Source: an uncultured Prevotellaceae bacterium (GTDB lineage Bacteria; Bacteroidota; Bacteroidia; Bacteroidales; Muribaculaceae). From it: a stretch of DNA of 60,544 nt. Shown here piece after piece: positions 7,857-15,526 of the stretch. Location: the NCBI GenBank assembly GCA_947306175.1, contig CAMZFV010000016.1, positions 1 to 60,544 of the forward strand, in the 5' to 3' direction. Every line of letters begins with the position of its first letter. Within the stretch, counting starts at the first letter, position 1. The translations under genes were made by a program, and so were the position numbers. Below the pieces are notes generated by a model. It saw only the letters and a program-made list of their open reading frames with translations, did not search any database and was not told the origin of the DNA.

Positions 7857-8620
7857 TTTCGTTTTTCGTGTAATAAGTCAAACTTAGCCCTGTACAGGTA
7901 CAGCAGTACGTCCCACAGCGGCGTCTCGTTCACCTCCTTCAGCGTACCGAACACGCCGCTGCTCGCCACCTCCATCGCGATGCCGTGCCACCCCGTGTGG
8001 TCATCCGCCTTGCTCGGCACCCCAGGTACCGGCTTGAAGATGATCGAGAAATGGATCATCTCCCCGCTGATCCCGATCGGCTCCTTCCTGATCATGTTGA
8101 ACACGCTGGTGAAGAAGGTTACCGAGTGCACCGCCACCAGCGCCGGCACTTCAGCGCCGGCCTGGCCCTCCGGCGGCGAGTACAGCAGTCGCGCCAACTC
8201 ATTCAGAACCGCCTGCTGCGACTCCTCGTCATCGTCAAGGCGCCCCAGCAGCGTCAGCCCCTCCACAAACTCGCCGAAGGCCAGCCCGTTCAGCATGTCG
8301 CCCACACGCGACCTCCACCCCGCGAACTCCGGCAGCAGGTTCCGCCCCGTCGCCGTGATCGGCCCCTTCTCGTCCAGGAAACCGTCAAGCACGCCCAGCT
8401 GCGCCATCAGCCCATCGGCGACATCAGGCTTGAAGTCCGTGATGTCAACGCCCAGACCCATCAGCTCTGCCAGCAGCTTCGCCCTGAACCCTCTCTCGTC
8501 AAGCACGCCCCGCCGCAGCATCACCGCCAGGAACAGGTAACCCTTGTACTGGTCAGCACTCAGCTCCTCCAGCACGCCAGGTATCTCGTAGCTCTTCCCG
8601 TTATGTTCAACAGTTACCAT
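7853..8620 (-). CDS. Late phage protein, possible tail assembly chaperone
   Basis: 255 residues, soluble. It opens MVTVEHNGKSYEIPGVLEELSADQYKG, a start typical of proteins that recognise a tail or head partner; the rest is helical with an acidic stretch LGRLDDDEESQQ. It sits between the DUF6712-like gene and the amidase and overlaps the amidase start by 4 nt. Such N-termini occur in tail assembly chaperones, but there is no frameshift site here and I cannot confirm the family. Confidence 0.45.
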   Translation of the reverse strand: MVTVEHNGKSYEIPGVLEELSADQYKGYLFLAVMLRRGVLDERGFRAKLLAELMGLGVDITDFKPDVADGLMAQLGVLDGFLDEKGPITATGRNLLPEFAGWRSRVGDMLNGLAFGEFVEGLTLLGRLDDDEESQQAVLNELARLLYSPPEGQAGAEVPALVAVHSVTFFTSVFNMIRKEPIGISGEMIHFSIIFKPVPGVPSKADDHTGWHGIAMEVASSGVFGTLKEVNETPLWDVLLYLYRAKFDLLHEKRK

Positions 8621-8642
8621 CTCTCTCTTGTTGTCTCGTGGA

Positions 8643-8659
8643 CCGTGGCTCTGCCACGG
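8643..8659. repeat. Intercistronic hairpin repeat, copy 2
   Basis: The same 17-nt palindrome as at 6532-6548 follows directly after the stop codon of the 8660-9604 gene. Confidence 0.8.
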
Positions 8660-9604
8660 TTAGTAAGTGATCCCCTTGCTCTGCACCGTCGGCCCGCTCA
8701 GGTAGTAGTCCACCTCGCCCTCATCGCTGTCAAGCGCGCTCACCGCGTCCTGCAGCAGTTGCAGGTAGCGCTCGGCGTCCGCCCCCAGCGATGCCGCTAC
8801 AGCCTCCCTGGCACTCTTCTCGGCACGCAGCTTCTGCTTCACCGTCGCCTGCTGCTGCACCTGCACGATGCCCTCCGGCAGCACCTCCACCGGCAGCCGC
8901 TCCACAGCCTTCTTCATCGTCAGCAGGGCCAGCGGACGGCGGGCCAGGTCAAGCAGCCTGAGGCGAACATCATCCTCCAGCCCGTCGCCGCTCAGCAGCT
9001 GGGTCATGTGGGCCGCCGTCACGATCGGCGCGATGTCACCCGCCTGCACCTCCGCAATCATCGGCAGCAGCGTCAGGAACAGCCGGTGGCTACCGATCAT
9101 GTAGTACTCGTCAAACGCCTCCTTGCTCCCCAGTAGCAAGCCCACACGCTGACGGCACTTCGAGCTCCTGGTCCACCAGTCCCACTCTGCCGAGTCCAGC
9201 ACCTCGATCAGCGCGTCAGTCGCCTCATACGCCATCGCCCTGATGCTTTCCTTGTCCTCCCACTCCTGCAGCGCCGTCATCCCGTGTTGGTTCTCGCCCA
9301 GCGTCTTGCCGCGACCCGCATTCCCGTGTTGAGCATCCAGCGGCGCCAGGATCTTCAGCCACGTGAACATCGCCACAGCCTGTTGCGCCAGGGCCACAGC
9401 CTGCAGCTCCTCACCGCTCGGCTCGCTCTTCCGGTATAGCCCGTCCAGCTCGTTCACCACGTCACGCCCCACGATCGCCGCCAGCTGGCGCGTCCCCAGG
9501 GGCAGCGCGGGAGCCCATTTCTCAAAGGTGATGTCCTTGCTGATCACCCCGATGGCCGCCACCAGCTCCTCGCGACCACGATTATCTTTGTTAAACAGTT
9601 GCAT
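8660..9604 (-). CDS. Bacteroidales phage structural protein, DUF6712-like
   Basis: 314 residues, mostly helical, with KDITFEKWAPALPLGTRQLAA near the N-terminus and FTWLKILAPLD in the middle. I believe it belongs to a family common in Bacteroidales prophages just after the portal gene (DUF6712). From its place next to the portal it may be a head-tail connector. It ends exactly at the hairpin repeat and lies downstream of the portal gene, with a copy of the same repeat between them. Confidence 0.55.
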   Translation of the reverse strand: MQLFNKDNRGREELVAAIGVISKDITFEKWAPALPLGTRQLAAIVGRDVVNELDGLYRKSEPSGEELQAVALAQQAVAMFTWLKILAPLDAQHGNAGRGKTLGENQHGMTALQEWEDKESIRAMAYEATDALIEVLDSAEWDWWTRSSKCRQRVGLLLGSKEAFDEYYMIGSHRLFLTLLPMIAEVQAGDIAPIVTAAHMTQLLSGDGLEDDVRLRLLDLARRPLALLTMKKAVERLPVEVLPEGIVQVQQQATVKQKLRAEKSAREAVAASLGADAERYLQLLQDAVSALDSDEGEVDYYLSGPTVQSKGITY

Positions 9605-9640
9605 AGCCTTTATCAGTTTCTGTTGTCAGTGTTATGTGGG

Positions 9641-9657
9641 CCGTGGCTCTGCCTCGG
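9641..9657. repeat. Intercistronic hairpin repeat, copy 3
   Basis: CCGAGGCAGAGCCACGG on the minus strand directly follows the portal-gene stop codon. There is one mismatch in the stem compared with copies 1 and 2. Confidence 0.75.
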
Positions 9658-11022
9658 TCAGGCATTCTCTCTCAGTCGGTTTTCAGGACTCACATCCCTC
9701 TCAGCCTCCACCGCACTGCGGTAAAGGCCTATCTTCACCCCACGGCCGGGCCAGTTCGCCTGGATGTACTGCTGCAGCGGCTTGCACAGGATCATGTCCG
9801 GGATCGCCGTCTCGCTCGCGTTATACACCTTCAGCGAGTACAGCTTCTCGCTGCCGCTCGACAGCTTGTTTTGGATAATCAGGTTCGACAGCACCGGGTC
9901 TAGCCCGAAGCCGCTCGTCGCCGCAGCGTCAGCCTTGTTGCTGATGGCGATCTGCGCATCCACAAAGTCCTTGATCTTCTTGTCAATCGGCGTCACCTTC
10001 CACCCCTCAAAGTCGTCAGCCTCGGGGCTCCAGTACTTGCTCGTGTGGAAATACTTGCCCGCGTTCTCGCGGCCCGTCAGGCTCGTCGCGAACTTCTCCA
10101 TCGCCGCGTCCTTGTATTCCTCCATCATCGCCTCGCTGTACGCCTCACCCCGCTGGTGGCAGATCTCCTTGATGCGGTCACGGGCCTTGTCCCAGTACGA
10201 TTGAGGGCTCTCGATGTGATAAGATATCGCACTCGCGTTTTCGTTATACGCGATCAGCAGCCCCGCGATACCCCCGGCCATCTCCAGCCATTCAAAAGCG
10301 CCCAGATACCTCGGTGTGCTCATGAAGTCCTTGCAGAAGGAGTAGATGTTGTAGTATTTCACCGCCACAGCGTGCTTGAACGGGTTCTGCGGGTCAAACA
10401 CCGGGTAGCGGTACATGTACTTCGCGTCGGGCGTCGGGAAGTCGCCCACGACCACCTCCAGTGGCTCATCCTTGCCTTCGGGCGGATACACCAGCCGCGC
10501 CTTCTGGTACGGGATATGCTCCAGCCGCGCGATGCGACCCGGCTCGCCCACGCGGGGACCGCGGTTGCGGATGAACTTCACAAAGAAGCCCTGCATGTGC
10601 GTCAGGTCCACCAGGCACTTGTGCAAGAAGGTGGTGTAGTCCCATGCCTCCATGGCTCGCGTCACCTCGTCATCCAGCACCCACCGGCGGTAGAACATGT
10701 TACGGCCCTCGTCGATGCACTCGCGGTAAAGCCTCGGACCCTCGCCCCACTGCAGGCCCGCGATCTTGCCCAGGATGCCCTCACCGGCATAGAACTTGTC
10801 CAGCAGCCGCATCACGTCACCAGGCAGGTCATTGTTGTCGCCCATCGGCACGATGTCCACGCCGTTCACGCTCAGCTTGCGCTGGAAATACGTCCCGCGA
10901 CCCGTCAGCATGATGCTCGACGGCGACCAGCCGCGGCCCACCGCCCCGATCGTGAACGTCATCAGACCCTTCTCGCTCTGGGTGTCGATAATACCCCAGT
11001 TTCCCGTTCTCCTTATCTTCAT
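9658..11022 (-). CDS. Phage portal protein
   Basis: 454 residues. The portal ring is the DNA channel at the capsid vertex. Portal-like features are LPGDVMRLLDKFYAGEGILG near residue 70, a long mixed core, and TSGFGLDPVLSNLIIQNKLSSG near 370, the clip or wing region of Bacteroidetes portal-like proteins. Size is normal for HK97-type portals. It is transcribed with connector and tail genes downstream. Toxin-antitoxin and other cassettes separate it from the terminase, which is unusual because these genes are normally adjacent. Confidence 0.7.
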   Translation of the reverse strand: MKIRRTGNWGIIDTQSEKGLMTFTIGAVGRGWSPSSIMLTGRGTYFQRKLSVNGVDIVPMGDNNDLPGDVMRLLDKFYAGEGILGKIAGLQWGEGPRLYRECIDEGRNMFYRRWVLDDEVTRAMEAWDYTTFLHKCLVDLTHMQGFFVKFIRNRGPRVGEPGRIARLEHIPYQKARLVYPPEGKDEPLEVVVGDFPTPDAKYMYRYPVFDPQNPFKHAVAVKYYNIYSFCKDFMSTPRYLGAFEWLEMAGGIAGLLIAYNENASAISYHIESPQSYWDKARDRIKEICHQRGEAYSEAMMEEYKDAAMEKFATSLTGRENAGKYFHTSKYWSPEADDFEGWKVTPIDKKIKDFVDAQIAISNKADAAATSGFGLDPVLSNLIIQNKLSSGSEKLYSLKVYNASETAIPDMILCKPLQQYIQANWPGRGVKIGLYRSAVEAERDVSPENRLRENA

Positions 11023-11051
11023 CTCAACTTCAGTCTCTATTGTTATGTGGA

Positions 11052-11068
11052 CCGTGGCACCGCCACGG
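11052..11068. repeat. Intercistronic hairpin repeat, copy 4
   Basis: CCGTGGCGGTGCCACGG on the minus strand starts 2 nt after the stop of the 11071-11355 gene. The stem is intact and the loop differs (GGT instead of AGA). Confidence 0.8.
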
Positions 11069-11070
11069 TA

Positions 11071-11355
11071 TTAAAAACTCACTCTACGTCCGTTCAGCTC
11101 CACAATCAAGCACATCCAGCACACCAGCGCACGACCCGTAGCCGTGTCAGTCAGGAACACCTTGTGGGAACTGTGCTTGATGCGCTCGTCACTGGCCTTG
11201 CGGCGCAACCGGGCCAGCTTCAGCGACACCACGTCACCACCCTTGTGACGTTGCCGGTCCCACTTTCGGAACTTGATGGCAAACGTGCCGCCTCCCTGGC
11301 TGATCTCGCGCATCCGCTCCACCGCATCATAGATATTTAATGTCGCTTGCTCCAT
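11071..11355 (-). CDS. Small basic phage protein, unknown function
   Basis: 94 residues, basic, with KFRKWDRQRHKGGDVVSLKLARLRRK spanning residues ~28-53 (quoted in two parts: KFRKWDRQRHKGG, then DVVSLKLARLRRK). It looks like a small structural or nucleic-acid-binding protein of Bacteroidales phages, located between the candidate spanin and the portal gene. The first 19 nt overlap the end of the spanin gene. No function can be assigned. Confidence 0.55.
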   Translation of the reverse strand: MEQATLNIYDAVERMREISQGGGTFAIKFRKWDRQRHKGGDVVSLKLARLRRKASDERIKHSSHKVFLTDTATGRALVCWMCLIVELNGRRVSF

Positions 11356-11864
11356 CGCTCAGTCAATTCTCGCAAGTGGATCACTCCACCCGCGGCCAGC
11401 GCCAGTAGCACACCAGCGCACACCACCTCCAGCCAGCCCGGATGCCAGCCAGCCACCGTCTCAACATGTTTATCCTGCACGCGCTCTACGGCTGTGCTGT
11501 CCTGTACGGCGCGTTGCCAACGCGCCTCCTCATGCGTTTCCTCCAGTATCGTGGCGGTTGCCTTTTGTCCAGCACGACTCGACCGCTGCGACACCAGCCG
11601 CTTCCCGCTCACGCCAGCCACCCGCCCGGCACTGTCCCATGTGAAGTGCCAGTCAATGCTGTCAACCTCCAGCGACAACCCACGCGCCACCCACGACAGC
11701 GACACGCTGTCACGACGCGACGTCGTGTCAACGCGGGTCACCGTGCTGTCCTGTATGGTGCGTTGGTAACGCACCCCTTCATGCCTCACCGTCTCGCGGT
11801 GGCTCCGGCAGCCGGCCAGGGCAACCACGGCAAGCACAACCAGTATGATATTAAACAATCTCAT
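11337..11864 (-). CDS. Candidate unimolecular spanin (lipoprotein with C-terminal membrane helix)
   Basis: 175 residues. The N-terminus is a lipoprotein signal (MRLFNIILVVLAVVALAGC, lipobox LAGC) that would anchor it to a membrane by a lipid. The middle ~120 residues are polar with coiled-coil character. The C-terminus has a hydrophobic helix (LEVVCAGVLLALAAGGVIHL, about 143-163) and a basic end. A lipid anchor and a C-terminal transmembrane helix on one small protein is the layout of u-spanins, which fuse inner and outer membranes at lysis. It follows a coiled-coil membrane protein gene with a 14-nt overlap. Confidence 0.5.
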   Translation of the reverse strand: MRLFNIILVVLAVVALAGCRSHRETVRHEGVRYQRTIQDSTVTRVDTTSRRDSVSLSWVARGLSLEVDSIDWHFTWDSAGRVAGVSGKRLVSQRSSRAGQKATATILEETHEEARWQRAVQDSTAVERVQDKHVETVAGWHPGWLEVVCAGVLLALAAGGVIHLRELTERWSKRH

Positions 11865-12222
11865 CTTCCTTCTTCAAGTTGATAGGTTTACGCTTCTCGC
11901 AATCCTTCACACCGCACAGCAGCGGTTTCATCCCCGACAGCTGCCGTCGGATCACCGTCACCTGGCGCTCCATCATCGCCAGCTTTTGTGAACGCTCCTG
12001 GTTCTCGGCCTCCATCCGCTCGATTGTGCCCTGCAATCGGTTACGTTCGCTGTTCAAGTCCTCGATCACACCGCGGTACACCTCCTGAGCGCTCTTCATC
12101 GCGTCAGCCTCCTGCTGGCGCTTCAGCGACTTGATGGTAAACACCCAACCCAGACCGCCACCGCTCAGCAGCGTCACAACGTTAGTGATCAGTATTACCC
12201 AGATGTTGTTATCCTCTATCAT
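11851..12222 (-). CDS. Phage membrane-anchored coiled-coil protein
   Basis: 123 residues: an N-terminal hydrophobic helix (NIWVILITNVVTLLSGGGLGW, about 5-28) with a short N-terminus outside, then a long coiled coil (about 30-95) and a tail with a CxxxxxC pair (LLCGVKDCEK). The end overlaps the start of the candidate spanin by 14 nt, suggesting a joint lysis function such as a spanin partner or antiholin. Proteins of this shape are frequent in Bacteroidales phages. Confidence 0.55.
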   Translation of the reverse strand: MIEDNNIWVILITNVVTLLSGGGLGWVFTIKSLKRQQEADAMKSAQEVYRGVIEDLNSERNRLQGTIERMEAENQERSQKLAMMERQVTVIRRQLSGMKPLLCGVKDCEKRKPINLKKEDEIV

Positions 12223-12334
12223 AACAACGCAAAGGTATCAGCCGCCTCACTCTTAAGAAAGGACAAACCCCGACCCTAATTGGTCAGGGCTTGTCACGAA
12301 CTTATAAATCCAACTTACATGAAGAAGCCTACTT

Positions 12335-12607
12335 TTAGTCGATATATTCATCACTCTGGGGGACACCCTCGCCCAGAACCTCAAGGTCGCGCTCGATCAT
12401 CGTCAGTACACGCACCAGAGCCAAATTCTCTGCAGGGTCATACTCATCATCCATGATCAAGCGGTTCTTTATCGACTTCAGAGTACGACTGTATAGGTCC
12501 GATACTCCCGTCTCTCCTCTCACCTGCAACTCGTCAAGTACATCTGCCTGACGGTCGCTCAGCACGCGACGCGTGCAATCACTTGTGTTGGTCGTTCCGT
12601 CTTTCAT
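12335..12607 (-). CDS. Small acidic phage protein, unknown function
   Basis: 90 residues, acidic and helical (DRQADVLDELQVRGETGVSDLYSRTL), without membrane segments. It lies alone between the four-gene cassette and the lysis genes, behind a long untranslated leader that begins at a -7 box near 12.8 kb. The family is not recognised. Confidence 0.55.
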   Translation of the reverse strand: MKDGTTNTSDCTRRVLSDRQADVLDELQVRGETGVSDLYSRTLKSIKNRLIMDDEYDPAENLALVRVLTMIERDLEVLGEGVPQSDEYID

Positions 12608-12845
12608 TGTTCTATCCTGTTTTAACGGTTACTAATTCTCTTATTGCTCGTTAATCACAACCACGGCCACGGTGGCGGGGACTGCCGGAAACTTTTCCGC
12701 GCGGGGGCAACAGCCCCGGCCACGCATCAGGCCTTGTGATTGATTTATTAACTTTTTAACTATAACATTATGACCCCCTCGCGCGGGCTCTTTCGTTTGC
12801 AATCGCAAAGGTAGTAAATAATTCCATACTAAGGAAAATTTTACC
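12608..12845 (-). promoter_or_regulatory. GC-rich leader with promoter, no clear gene
   Basis: A -7 element TACCTTTG (12813-12806) is followed by about 200 nt containing a GC-rich hairpin region (around 12680-12720, GGGGCTGTTGCCCC). A 28-codon frame starting near 12725 is probably accidental. No -33 box at the right distance is obvious. The leader runs into the gene at 12607. Confidence 0.4.
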
Positions 12846-13127
12846 TCACTTTTTGCCGTCTTTTTTATTGATGGATTCCAGACCCATGAAATCGGCCTTG
12901 ATCAGGCACCTTTCGCCCCACAGGTTCGTGTAGCGCATATTGCCATAGAAGGTGCCCATCCGCTCCCAACGCCTCATCGGGTCATTGTAGCAGTACAGGT
13001 CAACAGGGCCCAGCTCATTGGCCAGTTCATTGCCTGAGCGCCGCACCTCCACCCAGTCGCATTCAATCCGCTGCACCATGCGCACGCCCTTCTTGAACTC
13101 AAAAACACGCATTTCTTGCTGGTTCAT
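12846..13127 (-). CDS. Fourth gene of ATGA-coupled cassette, unknown function
   Basis: 93 residues, soluble, mixed alpha/beta (RIECDWVEVRRSGNELANEL, then MGTFYGNMRYTNLW), ending in a lysine-rich tail. Its ATG overlaps the stop of the upstream gene by 4 nt. I do not recognise it. Four strictly coupled genes with a membrane protein at the front suggest one complex or pathway. Confidence 0.6.
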   Translation of the reverse strand: MNQQEMRVFEFKKGVRMVQRIECDWVEVRRSGNELANELGPVDLYCYNDPMRRWERMGTFYGNMRYTNLWGERCLIKADFMGLESINKKDGKK

Positions 13128-13459
13128 ACGCCGCCACCTCCTCCCTTCAAGGCTTCATAATAGTTAAGTCGATAATATGAAATGCTTAGTGTAGCATACC
13201 TGCTGCCGGGCCTAAAGAAATTCAGCTGGCCTTGTTGATAAGACATTGTGTCTTGATGAATGAAGAGAATCTCCTTGGTTTTATTATGTTTTTTATTCAA
13301 ATCATCAACATAATCCCTGATCTCTCTAAGCATGTCTCTGAAGATACCTGGGCCCGCGCAAGCGCGAAATTCTATCCTATCACGCAGGAAATTCTGGAGG
13401 ATCTCAAACTTTTGGCCTTGCACTCCGTATTGGCGAAGCTCCGTTGTGACAACTATCAT
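13124..13459 (-). CDS. Third gene of ATGA-coupled cassette, unknown function
   Basis: 111 residues: a beta strand followed by a helical half (FRDMLREIRDYVDDLNKKHNKTKEIL, given here as FRDMLREIRDYVDD and NKKHNKTKEIL) and a C-terminal part ending in GGGGGV. No signal peptide. Both ends overlap neighbours by 4 nt. No family recognised. Confidence 0.6.
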   Translation of the reverse strand: MIVVTTELRQYGVQGQKFEILQNFLRDRIEFRACAGPGIFRDMLREIRDYVDDLNKKHNKTKEILFIHQDTMSYQQGQLNFFRPGSRYATLSISYYRLNYYEALKGGGGGV

Positions 13460-13989
13460 ACCTCACCTCCTTCCTCGTTCTCGCGCTCCTGGCGGTTCTG
13501 CTCCACATGCTGCAGATAGGCCTCATGCAGCTGCTCGGCCTCGTTGATATAGTGCTTGTTGATGGCCCGGCGTTCCTCCTGGTTCTCCTTGCACCGGTTG
13601 TCGAAGGCCGCCTCAGCATCATTCAATGCGGACACCAGCTGGCGCTCCAGCCCGATGACCTGCTTATGCAAGCCTTCGATTTTAGAGGTAAGATCCTCGA
13701 GCATGGCGCTGTCGCTTGGGTCGATGCTGTCATTCTGAATGCTCAAGGCGTGGCGCAGGTTGCCACGTTGGTCCTTCAGGCGTTCAATCTGGGTCTTGAG
13801 GTTAAGACGGCGCAGGCTGTAGTCTTCCTTGATGCTGATGCGCTCCATGCGATAGGAGTTCTTGATGATCTTGTGTCGCTCATCCACCTGGGCCAGCTCG
13901 TCTTCTTTGGCTTGGCGCAGGCGGCGAAGGTCTGCAGCGTACTTGGCTTCCACTTGCTGGGCGCGGCGTTGTCTTGCAGTCTCAATCAT
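13456..13989 (-). CDS. Second gene of cassette: long coiled-coil protein
   Basis: 177 residues, almost entirely helical and highly charged, with heptad-like spacing from about residue 5 to 165 (RQRRAQQVEAKYAADLRRL, then ERLKDQRGNLRHALSIQ). It has no membrane segment. The ATG at 13989 overlaps the stop of the upstream membrane-protein gene by 4 nt; a longer frame would run into that gene. Such a rod could link the small membrane protein to a soluble partner. Confidence 0.65.
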   Translation of the reverse strand: MIETARQRRAQQVEAKYAADLRRLRQAKEDELAQVDERHKIIKNSYRMERISIKEDYSLRRLNLKTQIERLKDQRGNLRHALSIQNDSIDPSDSAMLEDLTSKIEGLHKQVIGLERQLVSALNDAEAAFDNRCKENQEERRAINKHYINEAEQLHEAYLQHVEQNRQERENEEGGEV

Positions 13990-14240
13990 AACTCGGCACC
14001 TCCTTTCGCGATATCTACGGTGAGCATGACGGCCAAGTGGAACACCCACGCGACTATTGCAAAAATGGCAACAGTCGTGTGCTGCTCAGTGATGAGCCAG
14101 GATAAGAGGCACACCAGGGCGACAGCCGCCAGCAGGATGTTGACTTGCAGGGTTAAAAACTTCAGCACGATGTGACCCAGTGCTGTGGCCAGAGCTTCAT
14201 AGCTCTCTCCCCGGGATTGAATTTGAATTGATGTGTTCAT
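13986..14240 (-). CDS. First gene of cassette: small membrane protein
   Basis: 84 residues: a polar N-terminus, then two hydrophobic helices (about 30-48, VNILLAAVALVCLLSWL, and 56-75, VAIFAIVAWVFHLAVML) and a short tail. The ATG at 14240 is chosen because it stands directly behind copy C of the leader repeat; a longer frame begins within that leader. It heads an operon of four coupled genes. Effector-type small membrane proteins in phage cassettes can be toxins or exclusion proteins, but the sequence does not say which. Confidence 0.6.
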   Translation of the reverse strand: MNTSIQIQSRGESYEALATALGHIVLKFLTLQVNILLAAVALVCLLSWLITEQHTTVAIFAIVAWVFHLAVMLTVDIAKGGAEL

Positions 14241-14241
14241 A

Positions 14242-14480
14242 ACACAGTTGGTATAAGCTATGGTGGTATAAAAAACGGCCACCTATTCCGTGCTTATACC
14301 AACTGTGTCATCCCGGGGGAGTGCCAACTATTGATCGGAAAGGCGGCCTTTCGGCTATATGTTCGGGCAAAAAATTAGCCCGAAGCAGTTTCGAGCATCT
14401 AACCGGCACTCGTTCGGCGATGACTAACATCGTTGGTATAAGCGCTGCAAATGTACAGCGAAAAAAAATAACCCGCCAAA
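14242..14480 (-). ncRNA. Promoter and structured leader RNA with three-copy repeat (locus 2)
   Basis: -33 TTTG (14480-14477) and -7 TACATTTG (14455-14448), 21 bp apart. Copy A (GCTTATACCAAC, 14443-14432) starts 4 nt behind the -7 box. Two small hairpins follow. A terminator-like hairpin has arms 14348-14336 and 14290-14277 and U-tract 14275-14270. Copy B (14308-14292), antisense to A, lies in its loop. Copy C (14258-14242) is a perfect 17-bp inverted repeat of B and ends 1 nt before the ATG of the membrane-protein gene. Confidence 0.6.
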
Positions 14481-14572
14481 TTTTTGACGGGAAATTTTCA
14501 GAAATATGTTTTATAACATATTTTCGGCATAAATAAGCAGGTTCAGACCTGCTTAATCGCTAGGGAAATCCG

Positions 14573-14935
14573 CTATTTATCTTTACCACCTTTATTGGGA
14601 AACAGATAGCGTGTCACAATCACAAACAAACCCAAGACATCGGCAGTAGTAGTGGTCAGCAATGTTATAAGCACACCATCGCTAATCGGTGTGTATCTAT
14701 GGAATACGAAATAGTTTAGCACCACAATCAACAGGACAATTGAGACAAAAACGCATACTGAGATGAAAATCTTTTGTGCATAAGATTTCCTCAACTCCCT
14801 GTCCTGCCTCTTATCATTCAGATCTTCATTCCGCAACAACAACTCCAGAGACTCTTTAGATAGCCCCTCATCTGGATCAGTTTTAGCTGAAGATATTTTT
14901 TTCAGTGTATTGTTGAGTTCTTCATTAGTTTCCAT
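14573..14935 (-). CDS. panT: Putative membrane toxin of Panacea module 2
   Basis: 120 residues: a charged helical N-terminal half (about 1-55) and two hydrophobic helices (FISVCVFVSIVLLIVVLNYF, about 57-77, and a second at 88-110) with a basic end (PNKGGKDK). The ATG at 14935 overlaps the end of the Panacea gene by 11 nt. Some Panacea antitoxins are known to neutralise membrane-damaging small proteins, and this topology fits. Function is inferred from position and topology. Confidence 0.6.
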   Translation of the reverse strand: METNEELNNTLKKISSAKTDPDEGLSKESLELLLRNEDLNDKRQDRELRKSYAQKIFISVCVFVSIVLLIVVLNYFVFHRYTPISDGVLITLLTTTTADVLGLFVIVTRYLFPNKGGKDK

Positions 14936-15443
14936 CTGCACTTCTCTTCATCGCCTTCACAAGAAGGTCATAATACGATTTCGTAAACAGATCCGGAATT
15001 GGCATATTCTGTCCTTCTTTATACACAAGGCTCCATGGAGTCCCTGGTTTATGCAAGAGTGTTACCAGGTCGCTATCCGAATAACCTTTATACCTGTTCC
15101 AAACGAAGTCGCACACAGCTCGCGCATCAGGATCCTCCAGCACCGGGGTTGCAAAATGAACATCTTGCGCATCATCATCCCAAAGGAAGACCTCACTCTT
15201 GGAAGTTATAGGCTGATTCTTAAAGTGCATAAACGAGTGGTACACGCTTGGCACGACGGGGCCAAGCCTCCATGCTTCAACCACATCGAACCTACTGTCA
15301 AGCACCGAATAGTCCAGCAAAGCCAACATGAAACCGTGAGCGATATACACAAGTTTCATCAATTTGAGAGGTCGCAAGGCCACACCCTCATGTTGAGCTT
15401 TGTCAACAAAATAGTTAGCAATTGATAATGCGCTATCTTTCAT
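14925..15443 (-). CDS. panA: Panacea-domain antitoxin 2
   Basis: 172 residues, essentially one Panacea (DUF4065) domain: RPLKLMKLVYIAHGFMLALL (about 25-44) and EAWRLGPVVPSVYHSFMHF (about 56-74), with a C-terminal region that differs strongly from Panacea 1. It lacks the N-terminal extension of copy 1. It is expected to bind and neutralise the product of the overlapping downstream gene. The promoter region is almost identical to that of the serine-protease module at 23.4 kb. Confidence 0.85.
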   Translation of the reverse strand: MKDSALSIANYFVDKAQHEGVALRPLKLMKLVYIAHGFMLALLDYSVLDSRFDVVEAWRLGPVVPSVYHSFMHFKNQPITSKSEVFLWDDDAQDVHFATPVLEDPDARAVCDFVWNRYKGYSDSDLVTLLHKPGTPWSLVYKEGQNMPIPDLFTKSYYDLLVKAMKRSADGN

Positions 15444-15526
15444 AATCCTGTAGAAATAAAAAATCCATTATCTTGATAACAAATTAAAATCTGACTCGCA
15501 ATGCGATGAGTGGAGGCAATTTCACA

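Noticed and set aside
12640..12728. 28-codon frame in the 12.7-kb leader
   Set aside because: Very short, GC-driven, no promoter-proximal position and no conserved pattern.
6291..14240. Holin assignment as certain
   Set aside because: Several two-helix small proteins exist (3315, 6291, 13986, 14573); topology alone does not single one out.
14242..14443. Inverted repeats as an invertible promoter
   Set aside because: The arms flank only 33 bp, or 128 bp with the third copy, the promoter lies outside, and no invertase gene is in the window. The ordered A-B-C layout shared with locus 1 fits an RNA or operator role better.
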